Positions 1 to 8,642 of a stretch of DNA of 64,000 nt are shown piece by piece. Every line of letters starts with the position of its first letter. Position 1 is the stretch's first letter. The DNA is from Mycobacterium sp. ST-F2. GTDB lineage: Bacteria; Actinomycetota; Actinomycetes; Mycobacteriales; Mycobacteriaceae. The notes below the pieces were generated by a model. The model saw nothing but the letters and a program-made list of their open reading frames with translations. It was not told the DNA's origin and did not search any database. Made by a program: the position numbers and the translations under genes. The DNA lies in the NCBI RefSeq assembly GCF_001905655.1, contig NZ_JMHT01000005.1, positions 1-64,000 of the forward strand. The letters run 5' to 3'.

Positions 1-593
<593 letters not shown>

Positions 594-1796
594 ATGGGAG
601 CCATGGTGCAAAGCGGCACGTCGGTGACACCCACGGTGGGTGAGGTGTTCGCCGTGATCCGCGATCACCGGGCCATCACCCGCAGCGAGATCAGCCGGAT
701 CACCGGGCTGTCCCGGACCGCTGTGACGGCGCGGATTGCTGCGCTGCAAGCCCACGGCCTGGTGATCGAGCCTGAACTCGCGGCGTCGACAGGCGGCCGT
801 CCGGCGAGCCAACTCATGTTCAACGTCGATGCGGGAATCGTTCTCGCGGTGGCGATCGGGCGCAGCCGCACCCAGCTGGCGCTGTGCAATCTCGTCGGCG
901 ACATCCTCGCCACCACCGACATCAACCAAGAGCCGGGCATGGGTCCGGACGATCTGATGCCTGACCTCGTCAAGCATCTCGACGCCTTGATCGACGACTC
1001 CGGGCGCCGTGGTGACCGCATTTTCGGTATCGGACTGAGCTTGCCGGGCACGGTCGACCAGCAGCGCGGAGCGAGTCTGGACTCTCCGAACATGAGCGGT
1101 TGGGACGGCGTGCCGTTGGCGCCGTACTTCCACGGGCTCACCGATGCCCCGGTGGTCATGGACAACGACGCCAACGTCATTGCGCTGGCGGAACGGCGCG
1201 CCGGTGTCGCCGACGCCGAGGACATGCTTGTGGTGAAAGCGTCCACCGGGTTGGGTGCCGGCATCATCATGGGCGGTCGACTCCAGCGGGGCGCCGTGCA
1301 GGCCGCCGGGGATTTCGGCCATAGCAAGATCGCAGCGGCACAAGGTATTCCGTGCCGTTGTGGTGACTCGGGCTGTGTCGAGGCCGTCGCCGGCGGCTGG
1401 GCCATCGTGCGGGCCTTGCAAGACGATGGCTATGCGGTCGGTCATCTGCGTGACGTGGTGGCGCTGGCTCTCGGTGGCGATGCGAAGGCGCGCAGCATGA
1501 TTCGGGAAAGCGGGCGCCACGTCGGTGAGGTGCTCGCCGCGGCGGTGAACCTGATCAACCCCGCCGTGCTTGTGGTGGCCGGCGACATGGTCGGCGCCTA
1601 CGACATGTTCGTCGCCGGCCTGCGAGAAACGTTGTACGGCAATGCCAGTACGTTGTCGACCAGGACTCTGCAGATCGTCCCGTCCGTGCATCGAGAGCGA
1701 TCCGGCATTGTCGGCTGCGCCACGACGGTGCTCGATCACATCCTGAGCCCCAGCGTCATCGATGCGTCGTTGGAGTCCGGCGCTCGTGTGGGCTAA
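594..1796 (+). CDS. ROK family transcriptional regulator / sugar kinase-like protein
   Basis: A 400-residue protein with the two-part ROK repressor layout. An N-terminal winged helix-turn-helix (about residues 15-65: EVFAVIRDHRAITRSEIS, then ITGLSRTAVTARI) is followed by an actin-like ATPase/sugar-kinase fold. Visible ROK features are a glycine-rich ASTGLGAGIIMG stretch, the AGDFGH segment and a cysteine cluster CRCGDSGCVEA that matches the ROK zinc-binding motif. Such proteins sense sugars or sugar phosphates and repress carbohydrate genes. Candidate starts are ATG 594, ATG 603 and GTG 606; GGGAG lies just before the later ones. The target is not evident, because the neighbour gap is a housekeeping gene. 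Confidence 0.88.
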   Translation: MGAMVQSGTSVTPTVGEVFAVIRDHRAITRSEISRITGLSRTAVTARIAALQAHGLVIEPELAASTGGRPASQLMFNVDAGIVLAVAIGRSRTQLALCNLVGDILATTDINQEPGMGPDDLMPDLVKHLDALIDDSGRRGDRIFGIGLSLPGTVDQQRGASLDSPNMSGWDGVPLAPYFHGLTDAPVVMDNDANVIALAERRAGVADAEDMLVVKASTGLGAGIIMGGRLQRGAVQAAGDFGHSKIAAAQGIPCRCGDSGCVEAVAGGWAIVRALQDDGYAVGHLRDVVALALGGDAKARSMIRESGRHVGEVLAAAVNLINPAVLVVAGDMVGAYDMFVAGLRETLYGNASTLSTRTLQIVPSVHRERSGIVGCATTVLDHILSPSVIDASLESGARVG

Positions 1797-1827
1797 CACC
1801 GCCCGCACGGCGACCGATAGTGGTGAC

Positions 1828-2265
1828 ATGACTTCATTGCGCGTGGCCGGATTGACCCTTGTCGCGCTGGCTGTGCCCTGGCTGTCGATGGCGACGGCCG
1901 GCGCCGACGCCGCGGCGCAACTCGGCGAAGTTCCCGTCGCGGCGTCGCCGACGTGCGGTGGCACCGTCAGCGCCGACGCTCAGGCGGCGCCTGTGCAGGC
2001 CGGGGATCAGCTGGGCCACGGTGTCCGCGTTGCCATCCACTATGACGCCGGCGTCTACGACGGCTCCTGCGCACTCACCGACGTCGTCACGTGGACGAAT
2101 CTCGACACCGGCGCCACCGGGCACGGTGACATCACCGCGGTCTCCACGATCGACGGGCACTACGGATTCATCGGCTATGCCGGCGCGTCGTTCGCCACCG
2201 GAAGCGGCACTGTCGTCGTCACATTGAGTTCGCACCCCGGCGCCGAGATGCGGATCACGGCGTAG
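1828..2265 (+). CDS. Secreted protein of unknown function
   Basis: A 145-residue protein starting at ATG 1828, which I prefer to upstream GTG options because it opens directly into a signal peptide (MTSLRVAGLTLVALAVPWL, then an alanine-rich cleavage region ATAGADA). The mature part contains two cysteines (PTCGG and DGSCAL) that could form a disulfide, and it looks like a compact beta-rich domain rich in Thr and Gly. No catalytic motif is recognised. It lies 31 bases after the ROK gene on the same strand. The reading is a small exported mycobacterial protein, probably cell-envelope or extracellular. Confidence 0.65.
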   Translation: MTSLRVAGLTLVALAVPWLSMATAGADAAAQLGEVPVAASPTCGGTVSADAQAAPVQAGDQLGHGVRVAIHYDAGVYDGSCALTDVVTWTNLDTGATGHGDITAVSTIDGHYGFIGYAGASFATGSGTVVVTLSSHPGAEMRITA

Positions 2266-2298
2266 CAGGCGACGATGGCTCCGCCCTCGATACGCCGC

Positions 2299-2799
2299 TC
2301 ACCGTGCTGACGAGGCGAAACCCACTCCGCGGGAAGCGGTTTCAGCGTTCGTGGTTGCGGCCGCCGCCGAAACAGAATGGCGCGTGGCAGCGGCTTCGCG
2401 TCGCAGACGGCGTTCATCGCGGGCCATGCGTCGGCCCAGAATCCGTCGGTCGCGATCGGTGACCGTGCTGTTCAGGCGGGCCAGCTGATCCAGCTGCACC
2501 CAGCTCAGCCCGTCCAGGTCACCGTCGGCGTCGTGGCTGGCCAGGACAATGGAGCCACGCAGCAGCGGCACGGTCCTGGCTGTGAAAGTCGTTGTCGCAA
2601 GCAGTAGTTCGGTGGCGGTTCGGTTGACCCGGCGCTGGCATCGGCGTGATGCGGGGGCGAACCAGAAGTCGAACTGGCGATCAGCGCTGGTCAGGCATTG
2701 CAGCCGCTGATTCTGAATCAGTTGAGTGATGTCCGCCGGCGTGTAGGCGCGGGTTTCATAAGCAGCGCCGCCGGCGCTGAAGTACAAGACAGTGTTCAT
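2299..2799 (-). CDS. Conserved hypothetical protein, basic C-terminus
   Basis: A 166-residue cytosolic-looking protein read from ATG 2799 (MNTVLYFSAGGAAYETRAYT). A longer frame to 2928 exists, but its first 43 residues look unlike protein. The central part carries an aromatic DFWFAPASRRCQRRVNRTATELL stretch (the RRC/RRVNR arginines stand out), and residues after 125 are strongly basic and probably disordered (DRDRRILGRRMARDERRLRR). I do not recognise the family. No neighbour shares an obvious operon with it; the ROK-side gene is convergent and ends 33 bases away. Confidence 0.5.
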   Translation of the reverse strand: MNTVLYFSAGGAAYETRAYTPADITQLIQNQRLQCLTSADRQFDFWFAPASRRCQRRVNRTATELLLATTTFTARTVPLLRGSIVLASHDADGDLDGLSWVQLDQLARLNSTVTDRDRRILGRRMARDERRLRREAAATRHSVSAAAATTNAETASRGVGFASSAR

Positions 2800-2985
2800 A
2801 GCGATAACCCATTCGGCTCTTTCTTCGTATGGACTCTCTGTCGACAGTGGCACCCACATCGGGATGCTGTTATCAACGGTACCCATGTGACAATTGGGAC
2901 AAACATTGATAACGCCGAGTGGGCGCAAGATATGCCCGATAGTTCTCTGGGACGACAGAACTCGGGGATTGCTTGTCGCGTCGAT

Positions 2986-3417
2986 TCAGGCCGTGGCCTC
3001 GTGAGAAACCCGCGCAGTCGCCTCAGTGCGCAGAGGTGATGTCGGGACGAGTGTGCTGAGTGTTTCCACTTCGTGGAACACGTTGACGCGCAGCAGTGCG
3101 CCGCCGTCTTCCGCGAGGCGTGCGGTCAGCGTGGCGTCGGATTCTTGGAGCTGCAGCCAAGGTAGATCTCCGTGGCCGGAAGCGGCGAGCCAAGCGTCTT
3201 CGCAGGCCCACCGTGTCGCCGCAATCAGCAGGCAGGAATCGGCGCTGACCATCAGCGTGCACGTGAGGAAACCCAAACACCGGCTGAGGTTTTCGGCGAT
3301 TGCGTCGCCGAGGGCGCCGGCAAGCGATGCGGCGTTCTCGGGTTGTTGCACCGAGAACTCCGCCACAACCGTCACCGGACCGTCTTCGGTGTGCCGGCGC
3401 CGGTGTTGGCGCACCAT
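2986..3417 (-). CDS. Hypothetical protein, possible dimeric alpha/beta-barrel (ABM-like)
   Basis: A 143-residue protein beginning at ATG 3417, only four bases after the stop of the preceding gene (3422), so the two are likely co-translated. Residues about 13-75 alternate strands and helices (TVVAEFSVQQPEN, a helix, LGFLTCTLMVSAD, CLLIAATRWA), which resembles the ferredoxin-like fold of antibiotic-biosynthesis-monooxygenase and stress-responsive barrel proteins. The second half may repeat this pattern. There is no diagnostic catalytic residue, so the assignment is a fold guess only. It is the last gene of the small-gene run that follows hsp18. Confidence 0.5.
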   Translation of the reverse strand: MVRQHRRRHTEDGPVTVVAEFSVQQPENAASLAGALGDAIAENLSRCLGFLTCTLMVSADSCLLIAATRWACEDAWLAASGHGDLPWLQLQESDATLTARLAEDGGALLRVNVFHEVETLSTLVPTSPLRTEATARVSHEATA

Positions 3418-3421
3418 GGCG

Positions 3422-3700
3422 CTACCTCCCGCCGCCTTGGGGCGTCGGCGGAGTTTCCGTCGCGCCTCGACCCCGAGAGTCTTGGGTTGCCGGCGTGGTG
3501 GGCTCGGGCTGGATGCCCAGCGTGATCTGCACGATGTCGGTGATCGTGGGTATCGGGCCGGATGCATCGGTGTCGCCGAGCGCCTTTCGTGCCTCTGCGG
3601 CCAAGCGGACGGCTTCGGCTGTGCGGGCATTCTGTGCCGCGACGAGGTCAGTTGCGTCGGCGTCTTGCGGTGGGGCGCTTGGCTTCTCAACTGCAGTCAT
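3422..3700 (-). CDS. Small hypothetical protein, helical, Pro-rich tail
   Basis: A 92-residue protein from ATG 3700 (MTAVEKPSAPPQDADATDLV). It has a helical middle (AAQNARTAEAVRLAAEARKAL), a short hydrophobic segment (TITDIVQITLGI) and a low-complexity proline/threonine tail. Longer upstream frames are basic nonsense and were rejected. An AAGGG-type ribosome site lies upstream. It is followed four bases later by the 3417 gene. Function unknown; the layout suggests one transcript with the 4248 and 3417 genes. Confidence 0.5.
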   Translation of the reverse strand: MTAVEKPSAPPQDADATDLVAAQNARTAEAVRLAAEARKALGDTDASGPIPTITDIVQITLGIQPEPTTPATQDSRGRGATETPPTPQGGGR

Positions 3701-3900
3701 GATCGTGCCCTTGCTGCGGAGGAAGTGACTTGACGACGATCCGGTCCGACAGCTTCGACGGTGATGGTGGCGGGCCGACCGCCACGGGATGTGTTGCCTA
3801 GATTGGGCTTTGGCGCTTCCCGTCCCGCGTTGGGGTGGGTGTGGCGTCCATTGTGTGGCCCTGCTGGCGGGTCGGCCCAGCCGCTTGTGCGGTGATGCCA

Positions 3901-4248
3901 TCACCTCGCTTCCGCTGGGTGGATCATCAACAGTGCTGTTGGGTCGCGGCGCTGCGGAGGACTGCGCTGCATCGGGTACACCCGCGTCGCGGGGGCATTC
4001 CGCGGTCGCGGTGTGTGCGAATGCCACGGCCGACCAGCGCACCGGGGCTCGTCGAGAGCGCACCCGATCGCTGGTGGTGCCGGTCGCCGACGCAGGGTGG
4101 CGGCAGCTTCGCAGAGTATGGCGTCGACTTCGGCGAACAGCGCGATGTCCGGCGATGGGTCGTTGGTGACCACGGGTGCGACCAACAGTTGGACGGATTC
4201 GCCGGCGCTCGGCGGTACCGGCGCCGCCATCATGGTGCTCTGTGTCAT
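3901..4248 (-). CDS. Small hypothetical protein downstream of hsp18
   Basis: A 115-residue protein whose start at ATG 4248 is fixed by a near-perfect GAAAGGAGG ribosome site. The N-terminal 60 residues (MTQSTMMAAPVPPSAGESVQ, then LLVAPVVTNDPSPDIALFAEVDAILCEAAATL) look like a folded helix-strand unit. After residue 60 the chain becomes Arg/Pro-rich and probably disordered, with a cysteine pair in GCALDEPRC. No family was recognised. The strong ribosome site means it is likely expressed. Confidence 0.5.
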   Translation of the reverse strand: MTQSTMMAAPVPPSAGESVQLLVAPVVTNDPSPDIALFAEVDAILCEAAATLRRRPAPPAIGCALDEPRCAGRPWHSHTPRPRNAPATRVYPMQRSPPQRRDPTALLMIHPAEAR

Positions 4249-4539
4249 GGCTACCTCCTTTCCGGTGTCGGCATCGACCGGCCGATCTCGTCTGTATCCC
4301 TCTGTGCGCCAGTGGGTTGACCGCGCGGACACCCTGCGGTGGTGACGGGCCTGGCCAGGCACCACGTGGCGGGACAATGCGCCGGTGATGCCTGTGCCAC
4401 GCGCGTCTTGATCACCAGTCACCACACCAGTGGGGCGCGGCAACGGCCAGCGCGTTGGGGGCTGTGGAGGTCGGCCGTCGCGAGGGGACGCGCCCCGGGC
4501 GCGTGGTGGCCAGGCCCGCCATCACCGCAGGGTGTCCGT
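4249..4539. other. Intergenic region between hsp18 and the 4248 gene
   Basis: About 290 bases with no convincing coding frame on either strand. It must contain the promoter of the 4248 gene unless that gene is read through from hsp18. I see no RNA fold or repeat here apart from the palindrome at its right edge. Confidence 0.4.
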
Positions 4540-4561
4540 CGCCGGGGTCTAGACCCCGGCG
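4540..4561. terminator. Perfect palindrome over the hsp18 stop codon, likely terminator
   Basis: A perfect 22-base inverted repeat (arms CGCCGGGGTCT and AGACCCCGGCG, no spacer) covers the TAG stop codon of hsp18. As RNA it can form a very stable GC-rich hairpin, as expected of an actinobacterial terminator lacking a U-tract. A dimeric protein binding the DNA is an alternative reading. Confidence 0.55.
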
Positions 4562-5040
4562 GGTTCTCTCGTCGATGTCGGTTTGGCCACCGGATCACCG
4601 TCCTCGGTGATCACCTTGTTGTCTTCGGTGATCGCCTTGGCGCCCTCGGAGCGGCCGACGGTGATCTTGCGCGGCTTGGCCTTCTCGGCAACCGGGATCA
4701 CCAGGCGCAGCACCCCGTCGCTGTAGTCGGCGGTGATGCGGCCGGTATCGAGGTTGTTGCCCAGGACCAGCTGGCGGGAGAACACCCCACGGGGTCGCTC
4801 GGCGGCGAGCATCTCCCGGCCGGAATCGAGGGGTGCGCGCTCGGCGCGCACGGTGACCACATTGTTCTCGATGTCCAGGTCCAGCGAATCGGCGCTGATA
4901 CCTGGTAGGTCGAACTCGACCTTGAACTCATCTCCGTCACGCCAGGCATCCATCGGCATCCCCGCCGGCCTCGCGGCAGTCCCCAGAATCTGCTGGGTGA
5001 ACCGGTCGAGATCTCGGAACGGATCGGTACGCATCAGCAT
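4549..5040 (-). CDS. hsp18: 18-kDa small heat-shock protein, alpha-crystallin (Hsp20) family
   Basis: A 163-residue ATP-independent holdase that keeps unfolding proteins soluble. The N-terminus [20 protein letters not shown] and the segments [20 protein letters not shown] and [17 protein letters not shown] are nearly those of the M. leprae/M. avium 18-kDa antigen. The alpha-crystallin domain spans about residues 35-140 and includes the conserved GVLRL strand. The C-terminal tail after KPRKITV is longer and more charged than usual. ATG 5040 is chosen over an upstream ATG because GGAGG lies just before it and because the family starts [10 protein letters not shown] MerR-type regulator is transcribed divergently. 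Confidence 0.95.
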   Translation of the reverse strand: MLMRTDPFRDLDRFTQQILGTAARPAGMPMDAWRDGDEFKVEFDLPGISADSLDLDIENNVVTVRAERAPLDSGREMLAAERPRGVFSRQLVLGNNLDTGRITADYSDGVLRLVIPVAEKAKPRKITVGRSEGAKAITEDNKVITEDGDPVAKPTSTREPAGV

Positions 5041-5173
5041 GGTTGCCACCTCCAGTGCTTCCTTTCTTCTCTCCACTCTGTGCGTCTACCGGTTGGTTAT
5101 CTGTTCCAACTGGTATAGATTTTTATATAGCACCGTACGGATATTTGATGCAAGTACCAAGGGCAGGAAATTT
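5041..5173. promoter_or_regulatory. AT-rich divergent promoter region, hsp18 / MerR gene
   Basis: The spacer includes an unusually AT-rich run for this genome (TAGATTTTTATATAG near 5116-5130), consistent with promoter elements for one or both divergent genes. MerR proteins bind such spacers, so autoregulation and control of hsp18 are likely. No clear HAIR-type HspR repeat could be identified by eye. Confidence 0.5.
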
Positions 5174-5512
5174 GTGAGCACTGCGAACACAGGCCCCGAC
5201 CCGCAGAACGTGGGGGCCACCAACCGGATCCCGGCATCCGGCCACGGGGTGTACGGGATCACGGTGGCCGCTGAATTGTCGGGCGCGCCAACGCAATCGC
5301 TGCGAACGTGGGAGCGCCGGGGCCTGCTGAGCCCAGCACGCACCGACGGCGGCACCCGCCGCTACAGCGCTGATGACCTCCACCGCATCGAACGCATCGT
5401 CACGTTGCTCGCCGCCGGGGTGAACATTGCCGGCATCGGCCGCATCCTCGATCTCGAAGACGCCAACGCGGCCCTCCGCGACGCCGTCGCCGACAACAAG
5501 TCGCCCGAGTAG
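5174..5512 (+). CDS. MerR family transcriptional regulator (HspR-like)
   Basis: A 112-residue regulator with a GTG start at 5174. After about 28 variable residues comes the MerR winged helix: VYGITVAAELSGAPTQSLRT with WERRGLLSPARTDGGTRRYS. This has the order helix-turn-helix, wing, then DLHRIERIVTLLAAGVNIAGI, the same order as in HspR. The C-terminus lacks an effector-binding domain or metal-binding cysteines. Its position divergent from hsp18 makes it the probable repressor of that heat-shock gene. Confidence 0.85.
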   Translation: MSTANTGPDPQNVGATNRIPASGHGVYGITVAAELSGAPTQSLRTWERRGLLSPARTDGGTRRYSADDLHRIERIVTLLAAGVNIAGIGRILDLEDANAALRDAVADNKSPE

Positions 5513-5555
5513 ACCGGCCGAGGCGCGGGCCCTTCTAGCCCGGACGCTCCACCCC

Positions 5556-5855
5556 GGCGAAACCCGAGAGCGCGAAAACAAGGATTACGCGCACTACCCG
5601 GATGAGGACTGCTACCACATCGCCGGGACCGACGGCTCGCTGTCCATACCGACCATGCGCCTGCGGGAGTATTCGTCCACCCGCTCCTGGTACACCGCCT
5701 ACGACTCGTCGGTCCTCGATGTCGACCACAGCGATCCGCTGGCACACCAGATCACCCACTTTGCCCAAGTCATCCGGGGTGAGGCGGAGCCTGTCTGCAG
5801 TGCGCGCGACGGCCTGAAGACGCTGATGGTCGTCGACGCGGTGGCCCTTCGAGGA
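5556..5855 (+). pseudogene. C-terminal remnant of a Gfo/Idh/MocA oxidoreductase
   Basis: An open frame of about 100 codons reads like the end of a Gfo/Idh/MocA NAD(P)-dependent oxidoreductase: HYPDEDCYHIAGTDGSLSIP, MRLREYSS, then ITHFAQVIRGEAEPVCSARD and GLKTLMVVDAVA. That last stretch is the typical C-terminal helix pair of the family. The Rossmann domain and catalytic lysine region (about 250 residues) are missing; the frame begins just after the MerR stop. No stop separates it from the downstream whiB gene, and the two are in the same frame. There is no good start codon or ribosome site. I read it as a 5'-truncated gene fossil. Confidence 0.7.
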
Positions 5856-5861
5856 CCGCTG

Positions 5862-6170
5862 ATGAACCGCAGCACAGGAGTGGGCGTTTCGCTTGCCACC
5901 AAGCTCGGCGAAGCATGGGCCTGGCAACTGTCGGCACGCTGCCGCAGCGAGGATCCGTCGACCTTCTTCCATCCGGACGGGGAACGCGGGCTCGCGCGTC
6001 AGCAGCGCCAACAACGAGCGAAGGCCATTTGTGCCCAGTGTCCCGTCGCCGCCGAATGCCGTGAGCACTCACTGATCGCGCGTGAAGGCTTCGGCGTGTG
6101 GGGCGGCATCTCCGAGGAAGACCGCGGACGCATCATCGGTACGCGGCCGCGTCACGACTCCGGCCGCTGA
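5862..6170 (+). CDS. WhiB family iron-sulfur transcriptional regulator (WhiB3-like)
   Basis: A 102-residue WhiB protein, a 4Fe-4S redox-responsive partner of the primary sigma factor. The four cluster cysteines are visible: one in SARCRSEDPSTFFHP and three in ICAQCPVAAECREH (C-x2-C-x5-C). They are followed by the GVWGG turn and a basic C-terminus. The FFHPDGERG-x-ARQQR region is closest to WhiB3. ATG 5862 is preceded by GAGGA. Because the frame is open upstream through the Gfo/Idh remnant, a longer start could be mis-predicted, but it would add unrelated sequence. Confidence 0.9.
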   Translation: MNRSTGVGVSLATKLGEAWAWQLSARCRSEDPSTFFHPDGERGLARQQRQQRAKAICAQCPVAAECREHSLIAREGFGVWGGISEEDRGRIIGTRPRHDSGR

Positions 6171-6173
6171 CAC

Positions 6174-7106
6174 CTAGCCGATGTGGGACCTGGTTCGGGC
6201 GGCTTGTGCGTAGAGCTTTCCGGCTCGGTAGGACGAGCGGACCAGTGGTCCGGCCAGGACTCCGGCGAAGCCGAGGTTTTCGGCGTACTGCTGGTGTTCG
6301 ACGAATTCCTCCGGGTGTACCCAGCGTTCGACGGGGTGGTGCCGCGGTGAGGGGCGCAGGTACTGGGTGATGGTGACGACGTCGCAGCCGGCGTCGTGCA
6401 GATCCTGCAGCGCGGTCCGGACTTCCTCGGGGGTCTCGCCCATACCGAGGATCAGGTTGCTCTTGGTGACCAGCCCGTAGTCGCGGGCGGCGGTGATGAC
6501 GCCCAGGCTGCGGTCGTAGCGGAACGCGGGGCGGATGCGTTTGAAGATGCGGGGCACGGTTTCGACGTTGTGCGCGAACACTTCCGGGCGGGAGTCGAAG
6601 ACCTCCTCGAGCAGTTCGGGGATGCCGTTGAAGTCGGGGGCGAGCAGTTCGACGCCGGTGTCCGGGTTCAGGGCGTGGATCTGGCGGACGGTTTCGGCGT
6701 AGAGCCAGGCGCCGCCGTCGGGTAGGTCGTCGCGGGCGACGCCGGTGATGGTGGAGTAGCGCAGGCCCATGGTCTTGACGCTCTCGGCGACGCGGCGGGG
6801 TTCGTCGCGGTCGAGGTCGGCGGGCTTGCCGGTGTCGATCTGGCAGAAGTCGCAGCGGCGGGTGCACTGTTCGCCGCCGATCAGGAAGGTGGCCTCGCGG
6901 TCTTCCCAGCATTCGTAGATGTTGGGGCAGCCGGCTTCTTCGCAGACGGTGTGCAGGCCTTCACGTTTGACCAGGTGTTTGAGGTCCTTGTACTCGGGGC
7001 CCATCCGCAGGGTGGTCTTGATCCACGGCGGCTTGCGCTCGATCGGGGTCTGCGCGTTGCGGACCTCCAGCCGGAGCAGCTTGCGGTCACCGGGATCGAC
7101 ACTCAT
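6174..7106 (-). CDS. lipA: Lipoyl synthase
   Basis: A 310-residue radical-SAM enzyme that inserts two sulfurs into protein-bound octanoyl groups to make the lipoyl cofactor of 2-oxoacid dehydrogenases and glycine cleavage. Both 4Fe-4S clusters are visible: the auxiliary cluster ([12 protein letters not shown], Cys55/60/66) and the radical-[11 protein letters not shown] motif (Cys81/85/88). The closing SSYRAGKLY contains the serine that ligates the auxiliary cluster. Length is normal. In M. tuberculosis lipA follows lipB; here no lipB is adjacent, and the gene sits between whiB and a membrane-protein gene. Confidence 0.96.
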   Translation of the reverse strand: MSVDPGDRKLLRLEVRNAQTPIERKPPWIKTTLRMGPEYKDLKHLVKREGLHTVCEEAGCPNIYECWEDREATFLIGGEQCTRRCDFCQIDTGKPADLDRDEPRRVAESVKTMGLRYSTITGVARDDLPDGGAWLYAETVRQIHALNPDTGVELLAPDFNGIPELLEEVFDSRPEVFAHNVETVPRIFKRIRPAFRYDRSLGVITAARDYGLVTKSNLILGMGETPEEVRTALQDLHDAGCDVVTITQYLRPSPRHHPVERWVHPEEFVEHQQYAENLGFAGVLAGPLVRSSYRAGKLYAQAARTRSHIG

Positions 7107-7203
7107 CGGAAAAATGCTAGGCGAGTTCTCAGTGGACCGGGTATGTGTGGCGCGCAGGTTCCGCTGGGTGGCAGCGTCGCGTATCCAACGTCATCAGATG
7201 GAA

Positions 7204-7758
7204 TCAGGACGTCGCCGCCTCAGAGACCGCTGCCGCCGCGGGTGTGCCGGCTTGCCGGAACGAAGCGGATCGCTCGTGCTCCCGGCGGCGGACCGCGCTC
7301 TGAATCTGCTCGAGATTGTTGCGGAGCAGGTCGGAGACGAACTCGTCCATCCGGGGATCGGCGAGCATCGCGATCAGAACGTGCATGACGGATTCGCTCG
7401 CCTGACCGACGACCTTGTCGTAACCGGGGATTCGGCTGATGACGGGTATGCCCGAGTCTGTGCGGATCTTGTCGGCCGCAAGAGCTTTCAGCTCGTCGTG
7501 GTTCTCTTGGATGGCATCAGAGATGTTGCGGGTGTAGTGCCCCGTCTGGATGACGTCGATGACCTCATCGAGCACCATGATGGTGATCGGCCGCTTTACC
7601 GCGTTCACCACCGCTTTGGTGGCGCGATTGATCAACCGAAGCCCGGCCGGTGTCTTGAGTCCGCGTCGCACCAACAGGGGCGTGATCAACAGCGAGCCGA
7701 TCATGATCGCCAACGTGAGGCCGACGATCAAGCCGAGGTCGCGCCAGCCATGGATCAC
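7204..7758 (-). CDS. Single-pass membrane protein of unknown function
   Basis: A 184-residue protein starting at GTG 7758, where GTGA overlaps the stop of the upstream DUF1906 gene, indicating translational coupling. Residues about 6-28 (LGLIVGLTLAIMIGSLLITP) form one transmembrane helix. The rest is cytosolic and mostly helical, with a segment resembling a structured DNA- or protein-binding region (NISDAIQENHDELKALAADK) and a charged tail. I do not recognise the family. The coupling suggests it works with, or in the same compartment as, the exported DUF1906 protein. Confidence 0.65.
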   Translation of the reverse strand: MIHGWRDLGLIVGLTLAIMIGSLLITPLLVRRGLKTPAGLRLINRATKAVVNAVKRPITIMVLDEVIDVIQTGHYTRNISDAIQENHDELKALAADKIRTDSGIPVISRIPGYDKVVGQASESVMHVLIAMLADPRMDEFVSDLLRNNLEQIQSAVRRREHERSASFRQAGTPAAAAVSEAATS

Positions 7759-8558
7759 GGATGCAGGTTCCACTGCCCGACGTCGGAAGCCAGGGCGTCG
7801 CTGACGTCGACCTCGAGCCCGCCGACCACGGGACCCGGATTCGACGCGGTGCTCACGATGCGTTGGTACATCACGGCTGCCGGATAGACCTTGCCGCCGG
7901 ACCAGGACCGGGTCTGCCAGGCCCACACCTTGCCGGGTGTGGTGGAGCGCCCGATGACACCGTCGGCCGTGGCCCACTGGCAGGTGTTGATGCCGCCGTA
8001 GACGCCGGTGCGCTGTGCGCCCAGCACCGAGTTGATACCCCGAAACCACGGCAGCGCAACGTTGTTCCATGTTTCGCGGTCGATGTCGTCGTCGACGGAG
8101 AAGAAGATCGGCGCGCTCTGGCCGCCCCCTGCCGCACTGTGCAGTTGCCAGGCGGTGCGGGCATCGGCGACGCCGCCGGCGTATCCGCGCGTGAAATCCG
8201 ACGGCGCCGTCCCACCGGGCTTGCCGTACTGGTAGTTGCTGACGATCGCCAGTCCTGCCGCCGCGAGTGACCGGGCGTAGGGGAGGGTGATGGGCTTGGC
8301 ACCCATGGTCGAGCCGGGTCGTGACGTCGAGACGTAGTTGACGACGCCGGCGTGGCCGGCGGCCCGAATATCCTGCGCCGGAATCTGTTTCATGGCGAAG
8401 TCGATCAATGTGGGAGCGGCGGCCGACGCCATGGGGATGCCGGCACGTGCGGCTGCCGCACCGAGCCCGGCCAGCGCCGACGCGGCGCCGACGTAGCGCA
8501 GCGCATCACGCCGCGACAACGGGCGCCGAAGGCCGGTGGTCTCCGGGAAGTACTGCAT
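7755..8558 (-). CDS. Tat-exported DUF1906 glycoside-hydrolase-like protein (Rv2525c-like)
   Basis: A 267-residue protein with a twin-arginine signal (LSRRDALRYVG, then an alanine-rich hydrophobic core, cleavage near ASAAA). The mature part is a DUF1906 TIM-barrel, the fold of M. tuberculosis Rv2525c, a Tat substrate linked to cell-wall metabolism. Conserved barrel pieces are LIDFAMKQIPAQDI, VNYVSTSRPGS, IFFSVDDDID, GVYGG and WAWQT. The acidic SVDDDID segment resembles the active-site region of GH25-like lysozymes, but the substrate is unknown. It overlaps the downstream membrane-protein gene by four bases. Confidence 0.85.
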   Translation of the reverse strand: MQYFPETTGLRRPLSRRDALRYVGAASALAGLGAAAARAGIPMASAAAPTLIDFAMKQIPAQDIRAAGHAGVVNYVSTSRPGSTMGAKPITLPYARSLAAAGLAIVSNYQYGKPGGTAPSDFTRGYAGGVADARTAWQLHSAAGGGQSAPIFFSVDDDIDRETWNNVALPWFRGINSVLGAQRTGVYGGINTCQWATADGVIGRSTTPGKVWAWQTRSWSGGKVYPAAVMYQRIVSTASNPGPVVGGLEVDVSDALASDVGQWNLHP

Positions 8559-8642
8559 CCGGCGATGTTAACAATGCGACAGATGTGAAAGTTGTTATGA
8601 ATCTGAGTCGATTTCAGATCGTGACCTGCGATGTGCGGCTGG

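Noticed and set aside
5427..6170. A single dehydrogenase-WhiB fusion protein
   Set aside because: The dehydrogenase part lacks its Rossmann domain, the first residues overlap the MerR gene in another frame, and WhiB has its own start with GAGGA.
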